Source: Chrysochromulina tobinii (taxonomy: Eukaryota > Haptophyta > Prymnesiales > Chrysochromulinaceae). Taken from it: a DNA stretch of 35,637 bases. The notes below the pieces were generated by a model. It was not told the origin of the DNA and did no database searches. It was given only the letters and a program-made list of their open reading frames with translations. The position numbers and the translations under genes are program-made. The DNA lies in assembly GCA_001275005.1 (NCBI GenBank), contig JWZX01003246.1, positions 1 to 35,637 on the forward strand, read 5' to 3'. This document shows positions 17,937 through 27,500 of this stretch, piece after piece. Position 1 is the stretch's first letter. Each line of letters begins with the position of its first letter.

Positions 17937-19181
17937 ATGGCCGTCGGTGCGTCGAATGCAGCGTCGAAGGCGGCCACGTCGGCACAGCACCATGCGCCAA
18001 AGCATGCGGTTTGCGTGACAGGCTTGCAGCGCTCCTACCCGGAGATCAGCCACAACCTGCACTACTCGCTCTCGCACCTGTACTCTGGTTGGAGACACGG
18101 TGGTGATAGTACAGCTGCAGACATGGCAGCAGCACAGGCCAGTGAGCAGCAGCGCCTGCAGCAGCGGTCTGATGCGGTGCCACGGTCGAGGCGCTCGCTA
18201 ACTGGCCACGGCGAGCACGGACGTGGCGGTTGGAGCCTTGGCCGCAACGTCGCCTTCTTTGGCGTCAGGCCTGCCAACGACTCGTGGGCGACAGTCCGTA
18301 CTGACCTTCCTCCGCTCATTGGAGAGTCAATCCAGACGCCATGTGGACCATCAAGGCCTGCGTGGTTTTCTGCGTATGCTAAAACGAACGCGCAGCGGGT
18401 CACCTACGGTAACTCGTTCGTGCAGTCGCTCTGCGACCTTCGCGATTGCCTCCAGCTGGTTGAGGACAATGAGAGACGCGTTGGACGGCAGTTTCTGACG
18501 CTCGCGCGCTTGCGGCTCGACCTCGCTTGGGAGACACCGCTGACGATGCCGCAAGTCTTACAGCCCAATGTCGTCTACACGGCGCGTATGAACACCAAGG
18601 CGGGTGTCAACGACAAGTGGGCCATCGGCCGCCGTGCGCCGATGCTTGCGTACCTCACTCGCGTGCAGTTTATCGAGAAGGCTAACAGGCTGTACAACCG
18701 CACCGCAGCCTCTGCGGCGCTCCGTGCATCGATTGCGCGAGACGGGCTGCTGCACTACGAGTGCCCACTGGGCAGCAACAACAAGGCGTTCGTGTGCCAC
18801 CCGAGGCGCATTCGCGGCGCAGAGTGGCAGTACGAATCTGCCGCCCAGGGAGCACTTAGCCACACGCCGCAACGACGTCGCTTCACTCTGACGAGCGAAA
18901 GCTTCCTGCACTGGGCGCTCTGGCGACAGAACGTTAGCGTGGGCTACGACCCGTCGTGGATGTTCTGCAAGTTTGGCAACTCGATCAACACGACGTCGAG
19001 GATCTGCGTGCCGCGCATGCGCAAGCGGAAAAGCTGCGGGAGCCTCGTCTGCCAAGGCGGTCTCACCGACTGCTTTTGCCACAACACGACCTGCTCGCCG
19101 ACCCAGTGGTACTGCGAAAATGTGGCCGGCAAGCAGCTATCGTTAGACCCATGGGATAGTAGCCAGCCAGCGTTGTATTGA
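17937..19181 (+). CDS. Glycosyltransferase-like lumenal protein, N-terminus uncertain
   Basis: 414 aa from the first ATG. It begins, after ~25 low-complexity residues, with AVCVTGLQRSYPEI. Later segments include NVAFFGVRPAND, LQLVEDNERRVGRQF and LTLARLRLDLAWETPL. This layout (a start resembling an NDP-sugar-binding strand, then a helix, then an R-x-R/L-D strand before a large loop) resembles plant DUF7796-type and similar putative glycosyltransferases. I am not certain of the family. At least four N-glycosylation sequons (NRT, NVS, two NTT) and a Cys-dense C-terminus (about 14 Cys in the last 140 residues) point to a Golgi lumenal or secreted fold. Yet no signal peptide or TM anchor is present. 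A plausible splice acceptor at 17900, in phase, suggests a missing upstream anchor exon. The acceptor substrate is unknown. Confidence 0.65.
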   Translation: MAVGASNAASKAATSAQHHAPKHAVCVTGLQRSYPEISHNLHYSLSHLYSGWRHGGDSTAADMAAAQASEQQRLQQRSDAVPRSRRSLTGHGEHGRGGWSLGRNVAFFGVRPANDSWATVRTDLPPLIGESIQTPCGPSRPAWFSAYAKTNAQRVTYGNSFVQSLCDLRDCLQLVEDNERRVGRQFLTLARLRLDLAWETPLTMPQVLQPNVVYTARMNTKAGVNDKWAIGRRAPMLAYLTRVQFIEKANRLYNRTAASAALRASIARDGLLHYECPLGSNNKAFVCHPRRIRGAEWQYESAAQGALSHTPQRRRFTLTSESFLHWALWRQNVSVGYDPSWMFCKFGNSINTTSRICVPRMRKRKSCGSLVCQGGLTDCFCHNTTCSPTQWYCENVAGKQLSLDPWDSSQPALY

Positions 19182-20608
19182 CAGCACTCCGCGCGGCGCG
19201 AACGTGCCGTCCTATCCACGCGCGCGACTCCAGCTTATGCACCCAGCCGCGACCAGTCCCGACCGTGGGAGCCGTCGGCGTCGCCCACCTGCAGCTGCAC
19301 CGACTGCAGGTCCGTCGGACGCCCTGGCAGTATCGATGTGAATGTTACTAGTAGTATGTTGGGCGTTCGTGGTCGCGAGTCTGCGCGGGACCGCGAGATT
19401 TTGCGCGACCTTGCACCTTCGGAGGAGGGTCGGGTTTACGAGTGGGTTTCAACACTCAGCTCTCGGGTCCGTTACCCTATGGTGTTTCAACATAGTGTCG
19501 AGACGGCGAAAGGGCGAATATAAGCGAATATCGTATGAATAACGGGTTCGAACGCCGTGCAGGTGCACGGTTACTTCGAGAAGCCGTTATGTCGTCCTCG
19601 ACCTCGTGCTCGTCGGCATTTAGTCGGCATTAAAGTCAGCGTGCGCGCGCGTCGCAAATAATCGAAAGTTGTGGCGCCGAGCGGCAAACTGAAAACGCTC
19701 ACAGGCTCAGCCACAGGGACACAGGCCCTCAGGCCGGGCTCCGCAGAGTCACGGACACTCAGCTTGAAATCAGCGGTATGTGAGCTTGTGAGGTACTGAG
19801 GTTGGATTGTGTGCACATCCATAACCAGATATGAATTAAATATGAATCCTGACCAAATCCCTCCCCTACCCGCCCTTTTAGCCCCTTGGATATATCACTC
19901 AGTTTGAAATCAGGGAATGAGGTGGAGGAACACGGTTCATTCGCGACGAGGTTGATCAACCGGGAACGATTTCGTGAGGATTGTGAAAATCCAGAGACCA
20001 CGATTATAGCGGACGATTCACGATACATGACTATGTCTATGCACTATCGTTGATCGTACACTACGGTTAACGTTAACGGTAATCTCGCCGAGACTGCAGA
20101 CTCGCCCCGAGCGTGCCCGCCTACCCATGCCCGGCCCGAGCACCAGGCCAAGTCCGCCCGGCAAGCGCGATCGGCGCATGCCGCGCCCGAGGACGACCGC
20201 GACCCCCTTGTTGGGCAAAACCGACTGAACAAAAATTCATAAACATAATCAAACTTCAAAGACAAGAATGATGCACGCCGACACGCCGCCCCCCCGATCG
20301 TCCCCCGGGGCTCCACACCTAGACATTGGGTCATGGATTTAGGTGTTGCGGGAGACAAACAATGCACATGCCCAGTCTGACGGTGCTCGAGCGCTCCAAC
20401 ATCACATGTGCGCCAGCCAGTCGCCGACCTGTCGCAAAGCGCCGCATCGCACATGCGCCCTTACGCGTGCAGGGACACGGCGGCCGCCGTGCGCTGATCC
20501 AACTTTGCCTTCAACTTTCACTCTGATCTGGCTCGTCCGAGGTGGAGGGCTCGTCGGCAGCGTTGGTCTGCTGGTAGAGTGATCCACGCGTGCATCATCC
20601 CTCGCCCT
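19182..20608. other. 1.4-kb intergenic region, no gene recognised
   Basis: Contains an imperfect tandem repeat in the segment 19370-19412 (CGCGAGTCTGCGCGGGAC / CGCGAGATTTTGCGCGACC) and a 20-nt imperfect direct repeat, CACTCAGyTTGAAATCAGsG, near 19756 and 19896 inside an AT-richer block (about 19760-20060). A perfect palindrome GTTAACGTTAAC lies at 20066-20077. All open frames are short and unrecognisable. A tRNA-like T-arm at about 19544 did not extend to a cloverleaf. Confidence 0.45.
19756..19916 (+). repeat. Imperfect 20-nt direct repeat pair
   Basis: Two copies differing at two positions, 140 nt apart, in an AT-rich intergenic block. Function unknown. Confidence 0.55.
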
Positions 20609-22879
20609 TCAGTGCGTGCCGAGCATGTCCGCGATCCCCTTCTTGCGCAGCGTCTCGTCGAACCGGTCTAACGCCTCCGCCTTGGCCCGCTCGGCGGCCA
20701 CGTTAGCCTGCGCTTGCTCGAACATGAAGCCGCGCTTCGCGCGCCGCTCTGCCACACGCGCGTTTATGTCGTCGAGCCACTTCTTGGCAGTGCGCTTCTG
20801 TTCGAGGTTGTTCTCGCGAATCTGGCGCTTCATTTCCGCCTCTTTCTCTGCAAACTGCTTCTTGCGGTCGCGCGAGCTGCCCGTGATCTCCTCCAGCCTC
20901 TTGGCCACCTCGGCCGTTGCCGCCTTCTGCTGCTGCTGACGCATCTCTTCTTCCTTCTTCTTGGCCTCCTCTTTCTTCTTGGCCTCAGCGAGCTCTTGCT
21001 CGAGCTTCTCTTTGCGCGCTATGAAGAGCTTGGTCGTCTCCGAGATCAGCGCCGCCTTCTGGTGAAGCGCTGGAAAGTCGGGCGGGTTCGAGCGTCCCAC
21101 GGGGGCCTGCGTGGCCAGGTACGGCCAGCGTTGCTCGGGCATCATGAGCGCGTCGCGCCGCATGTCCTGCTGCTCCATGTACCGCTTCATCTTGCGCTTC
21201 TCGTCGCGTCGCTCCTTGATCGGCGCCATGTCCATTCGGAAGGGCGCGGGCACTGTCGGCTGATACGAGCTGCGCTTGCGCGCCTGCCGCCGCTCGTCCT
21301 CGAGGTGCTTGCGCTTGAAGTATGCATCGTATCCCTCGGGAGGCTCGTCCGTGATGCGCGGCGTCAGCGTGAGCTCCTTATCGAGCTCCGCCTGGATGCG
21401 CTCCGCCTCGGCGGCCTTCCTGGCGCGCTCGGTCTCCTTGTGCAATTGCATGCGCGGCGGCAGTTTCGATTTGGCGAGCAGCCGGAGCGCGTCCTGCGCG
21501 CACTTTTCGCGCCGCTCAGACTCGCGGATCCGCATCATCTCCCAGCGCGGCTCCGACATCGAGCGAGGGACTTCCCTCGCCCTGTAAGGCCTTCGCGTGC
21601 CGACGTCCTCGGCCTCGGCTGCCTTGAACAGCATCTCGCCGTACGCGTCGTCGGCGTGGCCCTCGGTCGGGCTCGCTTTGCGCTCCGACCTCGATTGGAA
21701 GGAGAAGGGCTGCGGCACCGTCCGCCGCACCTGGCGCCGCTCGCGCGACTTCTCCTCCAGCATCTGCATCTGCTTCATGTACAGGCCAGGCTCGTTGGTC
21801 GCGGGCACCGGACGCGCCTTGTTCTCCTTACGAGCTTCCTCGAGCGCCTTGCGTTCCTCGGCGAGCTCGTTGCGCATCTTGCGCAGAGCAGCCGCGTCAT
21901 GCTTCGGCCGGTGCTCGAAGCTGAATGGGGTGGGCACCGTGATTCGCGGACGCTCCTTGGGCGCCGACGCGGGGCGCACCGGCATGCGCACCGGCAGCGA
22001 GGCGGACGCGCTCGTCGCGAGACTGGCGAGACGTTGCTGAGGACCTGGCGGCAGCGCACCCGACGCGCCTCCCCGAGTTGAGATCGATGCCCGTGCTGAG
22101 CTGCTGCCGCCATGGCCGCGGAATTCGCCTTGAGGGCGGGTCTCGTCGACGGCCAGTCGCTCCGCCACATAGCCGCTCCGCTGCGCGGCGCGAGCCTGCG
22201 CTTCGCGCGTCCGTTGCGCCGCCTCCTCGGCCGCCTCGCGGCGCGCCTGTGCCTCGCGCGCATACCGGGACGCTGCCACCGCCTCGGCGCGCGAAGCGGC
22301 CGCCTGCGCCATCTCGCGCCGTGCACCGCCCGGCCGATTCATGGGCATTGACTCGTCGATCGAGGCCGACGACGAGGGAAGCCGCGCCGAGTGACTGCCG
22401 CCGGCGGTGGCAGTGCTAGGAGCGGTGCTGTAGACAGCGGACGCAGATGGCATGGCCGGAGGCTCGTTGAGAAGTGGCCGTGAGAAGTTGGGCCGCGGCG
22501 GCATCGCAGGTGCGGAACCCCCAACGGCTGAGCGCGCCGCACTAGCCGCGCTGCCAATCCGATGACCAACGAGGCCGAGGTCGGGCTCCTCACTATAGAG
22601 CGGCGGTGCGGCGGCCACTGACGAGGTGTAGTAGGGCGGCCGTGGCGCAGGCTCATCGTCCTCACGAAGCACGCGGCCGAATCGGCGCATCGTCGCGGCA
22701 TGCTCCTCGTGCAATCGCGCGAGGTCATCGACGCTTGTGCCGAGTTGCGCAGCAGGGCCTCCAGGGCCGAGCAGCATCGGACCGGAATTCCGCTCGAGGG
22801 CATCGAGCTCTGCACGCAGGTGCGCAAGCGCCGACTCGGTGGCGCGCGCCCGATCGAGGGACGCATAGGGTTCATCCAT
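20609..22879 (-). CDS. FAM161-like cilium/centriole-associated coiled-coil protein
   Basis: 756 aa, intron-free. FAM161A/B proteins bind microtubules at the centriole inner wall, basal body and photoreceptor connecting cilium. Evidence is the recurrent family motif with a Pro-Phe core: VPTPFSF (about residue 315), VPQPFSF (about 387) and VPAPFRM (about 543). Between these lie charged helices, an ARPVPATNEPGLY segment and REVPRSMSEPRWE (about 433), like the FAM161 RA-x-PVP elements. The N-terminal 300 residues are disordered with Ala/Arg-rich helical repeats. The last ~180 residues are a strong Lys/Glu coiled coil (AKKKEEAKKKEEEMRQQQQ). The open frame extends 33 codons further with no ATG. The ATG at 22879 has a good context (GCCATGG). 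The family assignment rests on motif recurrence. A generic ciliary coiled-coil protein is the alternative. Confidence 0.75.
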   Translation of the reverse strand: MDEPYASLDRARATESALAHLRAELDALERNSGPMLLGPGGPAAQLGTSVDDLARLHEEHAATMRRFGRVLREDDEPAPRPPYYTSSVAAAPPLYSEEPDLGLVGHRIGSAASAARSAVGGSAPAMPPRPNFSRPLLNEPPAMPSASAVYSTAPSTATAGGSHSARLPSSSASIDESMPMNRPGGARREMAQAAASRAEAVAASRYAREAQARREAAEEAAQRTREAQARAAQRSGYVAERLAVDETRPQGEFRGHGGSSSARASISTRGGASGALPPGPQQRLASLATSASASLPVRMPVRPASAPKERPRITVPTPFSFEHRPKHDAAALRKMRNELAEERKALEEARKENKARPVPATNEPGLYMKQMQMLEEKSRERRQVRRTVPQPFSFQSRSERKASPTEGHADDAYGEMLFKAAEAEDVGTRRPYRAREVPRSMSEPRWEMMRIRESERREKCAQDALRLLAKSKLPPRMQLHKETERARKAAEAERIQAELDKELTLTPRITDEPPEGYDAYFKRKHLEDERRQARKRSSYQPTVPAPFRMDMAPIKERRDEKRKMKRYMEQQDMRRDALMMPEQRWPYLATQAPVGRSNPPDFPALHQKAALISETTKLFIARKEKLEQELAEAKKKEEAKKKEEEMRQQQQKAATAEVAKRLEEITGSSRDRKKQFAEKEAEMKRQIRENNLEQKRTAKKWLDDINARVAERRAKRGFMFEQAQANVAAERAKAEALDRFDETLRKKGIADMLGTH

Positions 22880-22975
22880 GGCGAACAACGCCGCTAGCGG
22901 GAGGTTGCGCAGGAAAAGCGACGGTGGGGACAGGGGTGGGGAGTCGGCGGGTGAGCCGGGTCGCGGGAGTCCCCA

Positions 22976-23011
22976 CAAGTCAAGTCTGAAGACAAGTCAA
23001 GTCAAGTCAAG
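22976..23011 (+). repeat. CAAGT pentamer microsatellite
   Basis: Two copies, a 7-nt interruption, then three or more copies of CAAGT, about 100 nt upstream of the FAM161-like start codon. Confidence 0.7.
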
Positions 23012-23058
23012 CTTTAGACCACTCCCGTTCCCCTTCAAGCCGGCGCGCATGGGGAGGC

Positions 23059-23080
23059 GAGGCGCCGGCGAGGCGCCGGC
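23059..23080 (+). repeat. 11-bp perfect tandem duplication
   Basis: GAGGCGCCGGC occurs twice head-to-tail. Each copy contains the palindrome GGCGCC. Confidence 0.75.
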
Positions 23081-23598
23081 GGGGCCGGGGGGCTGCCAGG
23101 GCCCCTCCAGGCGCAAGATCTAGGAATAATTGTTTAGAACCTGCCGGCTGATCACTCGCTGAAATCTTATACATGTACCAAACCAAACTCAACTACGTAG
23201 CTGCGTCGAGGTCAGAAACCCGGTTCCCCGTCCCGCCCACCGTGGTCGAGGTCGTGGACCCGTCTCGTCTTCTAGAGGACCGGACAGAGACGGATAGGGG
23301 CAGAGGGGCAGATACACACGCATTGCTCATCGTCTCACAGCGCATCATGAGTCCACGGCACACCATACGATGAATCCGTGGACTTCACGTCCACGAACTG
23401 CGATTCCGTCGAGCACGAAGCCCCCGAGGGCAGCTGGCCAACCAGCTGCCGTCGTGCCCTCCGAGGCCGCGCGAGACGCAGCCGCGCACACCAAGCGCGG
23501 ACAGCAAGCCTCAGGAGGGGGCCGGACGAGATGAACAAGGCACCGGGCAGCTCGCAAAACCAGCAGAGGGATCAGACCTCGGCCGGCCCCTGCGGCGC

Positions 23599-24095
23599 TC
23601 AGGCGACCTTGCCCGTGGACGGGTCGATGCGCTTGCCGTGCACGAGGCCCGTGGTCGGGTCCGTGCCCTGCGGGCGGCGGAAGAGCAGAATGTGCGGCTC
23701 CGGCCTGCGCAAGAGAGACGTGCACGGCAGCGAGGCGTCTGAGTGCAAGCCCGAGCGATCAGGGCAGGTAGAAGGCGTCGCGCGCGCGGGTCTCCGCGCA
23801 CCGGTGGATGGCGTAGTGCACCCAGCCGCGGCTCTGCTGCACGCCGAGGCCGCGCCACTCGCTCTCCGATAGCAGGCGACCCTTGGGCGCGCCTTTGGAG
23901 ACGTGCTTGGGCAGGATCACGTGGCTGCGCGCGCGGCACAGGCGAGCAGTGGTCAGACATCCAGAGTGATTGCTGTTGGGCGTAAGCGGCAGGTGCGCGC
24001 ATCGTCAGGCCTGGGAAAATGGAAAAAGGCGCGCACCGGTACTCGAAGTCATCGTCGAAGTACTTCTCGCTGTACTCGATGTCCTGTGACGCCAT
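23599..24095 (-). CDS. CKS1: Cyclin-dependent kinase regulatory subunit CKS1, three exons
   Basis: 95 aa from exons 24095-24037, 23924-23802 and 23704-23599, with introns of 112 and 97 nt. Both introns begin after CG with donor GTGCGC and end GCAG, and both are phase 2 within Arg codons. CKS proteins bind CDKs and phospho-Thr sites and are needed for cell-cycle progression and SCF-Skp2-type degradation. Every family block is present: [20 protein letters not shown], then [19 protein letters not shown], then [13 protein letters not shown]. The anion-site residues are retained (Arg20, Ser and Trp of SESEW, Arg of SRGW), as are the [13 protein letters not shown] hinge and beta4 strand used for CDK contact. 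The family Met/Ile-His-Glu before PEP is His-Arg here. An extra ~24-residue C-terminal tail, QGTDPTTGL...STGKVA, follows the core. No single open frame covers it. It is divergent from the WW gene. Confidence 0.95.
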
Positions 24096-24541
24096 GATGC
24101 CTGCGCGCGAGCAACGAGCACAGGTACAGGAGAGTGAGCGCTTGCCTGCGGCTGAGATGCATTCGCAGCGTGGCAGAGCTCGTTGGCAGAGCCGGACGCG
24201 CTGGGGACGCGGCCGGTAGGCGGGTGCAGATGTATGCGTGCGATGGTCAGGCTCCCGCAACGCAGGCGCGAGCCTCCGTGGGCATGGCGCGCGCGACAGA
24301 GCGCCACGCCAGGACTGGTGACCTGAGGGTTTGCGGCGGCTTGAAGGGGGCGGCGGCGGCAGGGCGCTCAGATGAGCAATCGTTTCCACACCAAACGGTT
24401 CGAGAGGAACCTTCCCGCAGTAACGCAATCACTCGGAATGGAACTAACGCAGTGCATATGCGCGCGCTGTATTGAGCGAACGCTCGGATTTCTTTTTTGC
24501 GCCTGCACGGGGCCGTCCACTCCTCGTCTCCGGTCGCCCAA
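24096..24541. promoter_or_regulatory. Divergent upstream region, CKS1 / WW-RCK protein
   Basis: 446 bp between divergent start codons. Mixed GC-rich sequence with no convincing open frame. Expected to hold both promoters, but no defined element is recognised. Confidence 0.4.
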
Positions 24542-27500
24542 ATGCCGCCAGCCGGCCGGCGTCTGCGCGGGGGCTGGGAGCAGCTCGAGGACGCGCATGG
24601 CAACGCCTACTACTACCACAAGGTTTCCAAGACGACCACGTGGGAGCTGCCCGAAATGCTCCGCCCAAAGGCGAAAACGACAGCCGCAGTCACAGCCATT
24701 GCTGGCGCGCAGCTGCCTACGCAAAAGTGGCGCGAGTTCACGACTGCATCGGGGCAGCGGTATTTCTTTAATAATGAGACTCGACAGACGACGTGGCAGC
24801 TGCCCGTTGAGCTCGGCGGAGAAGAACCCGCAGGCATCACAGACGCGGCGGCAGCGGCAGCGGCCGCGGCCGCTGCCGCCGCCAGTGCAGCCACTGCGGC
24901 AGCGTCAGCCGCTCTCGAGTTCTTCCGGCCACTCTTTGGTACGCATGATGCAGAGGGGGGTACTTCCTCCGCGCCGGATCCACAACCGCAGTCGTCGCCG
25001 CCTAAGCAGCAGCAGCCGCAGCAGCCGCAGCAGCACTCGTCGCCGCCAAGGCAGCAGCAGCAGCACTCGTCGCCGCCAAGACAGCAGCAGCAGCAGCAGC
25101 AGCAGCACACCAAAGCTGCCAAGCCCAAACGGCCTCCCGCCGCCACCGCTGCCACAGCCACTCCTTCCAAGCGGCGCCCGGTCGCTGCGTCCTCGTCCAT
25201 CTCTACTCCGGCGGCGCCGGCGGTGCCAGCCGCATCCATCGCTGCCTCCGCACCATCGTCGAGCGGCGCGGCGGCGAACGCTTCGAAGCCACGCTTAACC
25301 ACGCCCGTGGCAACGCCCAAGCAGGTATCGGCGCCCGTCACGGGCCCTGGCATGAATCTTTCTCTCAGGCGTGCGCCCAGCCCCAGGCCAGGAAGCCCCA
25401 GACGACCGAGCCCTCCGCCGAGCCATCGGCAGAGTACACGCCCGGGCCGGCCTCCATTGACCAGCGCCGCTCCGGAAGCACCAGTGCCAGCTCCGATGCC
25501 ACCTCTGCCATCCCTGCCGAATATCGGCAGCAGCAGCAGCCGACACACGACGGCGAGCGAGAACCCGTGTTGTCAATTAGTAGGCGATGGTTCGACGACG
25601 GCCTCCGCCGCGCCGGCCACCATCGAACCGCCTGTGGAGGAGCCCGCCAAGCCCGACGCGGCGCCCGCCATGCTCGCCAGACTGGCTCCGCGGGCCGTCG
25701 CCTGCGCGTACGCGACGCGCCTCAATGCTCTCTTCGGCCTTCGCCACTCGGTGCTCTCGCTGCTCTTCGACACGATGCCGGCCGAGATGGCTGTGAGTAT
25801 CGACGCAAAGCATGACGGGTGCACAATCAGCGCGCTCCAGCTGCCGCGCGTCGTCGAGGTGCTCAGCCTGAGGCGGCCGAGCTCTGGCAAGGTGACAGAG
25901 GGCAAGGTGCTGGACATCAAGGTACTGCCGGGAGACGAGCTGCGCTTGCGCGGGCCAGCACACGCGCTCGCCACGCTCGCCACGCTCAAGAACGGCAAGC
26001 CGCTGCTTGACAGCAAGCGTGCGCGCGAGCAGCTCAGCACAACGTTGAAGACTGAGCGCCAGTTACTCATCATCGCAGCTGAGGACCTGCAACGCCGGCT
26101 GTTACCGCACGCCCTCCGACACATCGCCAAGCGTCGGTTGAATGAGAAGCAGCGCAGGGCATCCATGAAGCTCCAAGCGCTCCGCCGTGGCCAGCTCGCC
26201 CGCCGAAGCACCGGCCAGGTGGATCGGGTGCGCCAGACTCGGCGCAAGGTGGGCGCCATGCGCGCGAAACGGCTCGTGGCAGCCCTGAAGGCGCTCCAGC
26301 TCGCGAGCGGCGCCGGAAAGGGCCGGGGCGGCGACGGGGCAGCGTACAAGCCAGCCGGCGAGGAGCGTGAGTGGAAGACGCGTGCGCAGCTTGCACACGA
26401 GCGCACCGTCATGCAGCGCTTCGCAAAGCAGAGTGCCCTCGCCAGGGCCCATACTGCCAGCCTCAACAAGACGCTCGCAGCGGCGCCCGAGGCGACCGCC
26501 GTAGGCTCAGCGCTCGTTGGCAAGCTGCCGCTCACGCCCCTCACAGCGCTCTTCGCCATCGGCCTCGGCAAGGGCGGCAGCGACGGGCGCAGGCGCGCCG
26601 GTAGCGGGGGAGTTACAGGCGTCGTCGAGCTCAGCGCTGTCGTTGATAAGGGCGTGCCGGCGGGCGGAACGCTCGGCGGTAGCATCCGGCTGCCTCCTGG
26701 AGTGGCTGCCGTCCGAGTCGTCACCGCCACAGCGACACCGTACGCATCCGCAGGCCTCGCGACGACTGCGCCGCTGCCTTCAAACACCAAGGTGCAGAGC
26801 GCTGACCTTGTCACACTACGCGGGGCGCCGCATCTCATCGCCGGTCTCACCGAATGCCGCGCCGGGAAGCTTTTGCTTCTGACCGCGGCGCCGGCGCGCG
26901 CCGCGCGCGCCAGCATCCTGCGCCATGAGCGCTTCTCACTCCTCGCCTCGGCAGAGCGCCTCGCTCGGCGTGTGCAGCGCCTCGTCCGTCGACGCATAAA
27001 GGAGGCTCAGGCAGTGCGCGAGGCGGACGCGGCACTCCGGGTGCAGATCGCCTTTCTGGAGCATTGGTCTCGCATGCACGGTGCCGCCCCTAGGCCGCCA
27101 TCCATGCATGGAAGTCGGGGCAAGCCCTCGATGCCGACGGCATCCCCGCGGGCCGCTCCTCGGCGCACGCCGGTGGCCCCGCCTCCAGTGCCGCCGCTCG
27201 CCCCTGCGACCACGTCGTCGTCGAGGAGCAGCTCAACCCTCGCATCGCCATCACAGCAGCATCCGACAGGTGGCGCCGCAAGCAACTGCGGCGGGGGCAG
27301 CAGCACGAGACCTTCGGAGCTCGGGACGCCAACGAGGCCGTGCCCCAACTCAGGTCGCCGGCCGCAGCCTGCGCTCGCAGCCAACGCCACGCGTGCTTCG
27401 TGGCAAAGTCCCCTTGCGAGCGGCAAAGTCGCATGCAGCGATCTCTTTGAGCGCCAGCCGTACGTACGTGCGGCAGCGCCGAAAGCAGCGCCGCTGCCGC

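Larger units (their letters stand above)
22880..23598. other. Intergenic region with short tandem repeats
   Basis: This 719-bp stretch is the FAM161-like upstream region plus the CKS1 3' flank. It holds a degenerate CAAGT pentamer array (22976-23011), a perfect tandem duplication of GAGGCGCCGGC (23059-23080) and a CGTGGAC/GTCCACG hairpin (23381-23399). No gene is recognised. Confidence 0.5.

Noticed and set aside
19540..19565. tRNA T-arm-like GGGTTCGAACGCC
   Set aside because: The closing pair of the T-stem is a G-G mismatch, and no acceptor, D or anticodon arms could be found at the right distances.
20714..22081. 455-aa plus-strand open frame
   Set aside because: Entirely antisense to the FAM161-like gene. 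The Leu/Arg/His-rich composition is what the reverse of Lys/Glu-rich coiled-coil codons gives.
22880..22978. 33-residue hydrophobic N-terminal extension of the FAM161-like protein (signal-peptide-like)
   Set aside because: Begins at TTG. The in-frame ATG at 22879 has a strong context, and a secretory signal would not fit a ciliary coiled-coil protein.
23511..24428. 305-aa minus-strand open frame as a single gene
   Set aside because: Only the segment beginning [12 protein letters not shown] is meaningful; it is CKS1 exon 1. The rest is intron and out-of-frame exon sequence.
25573..26997. 474-aa minus-strand open frame
   Set aside because: Antisense to the RCK_C-like region of the WW gene, Arg/Ser/Ala-rich, no recognisable domain.
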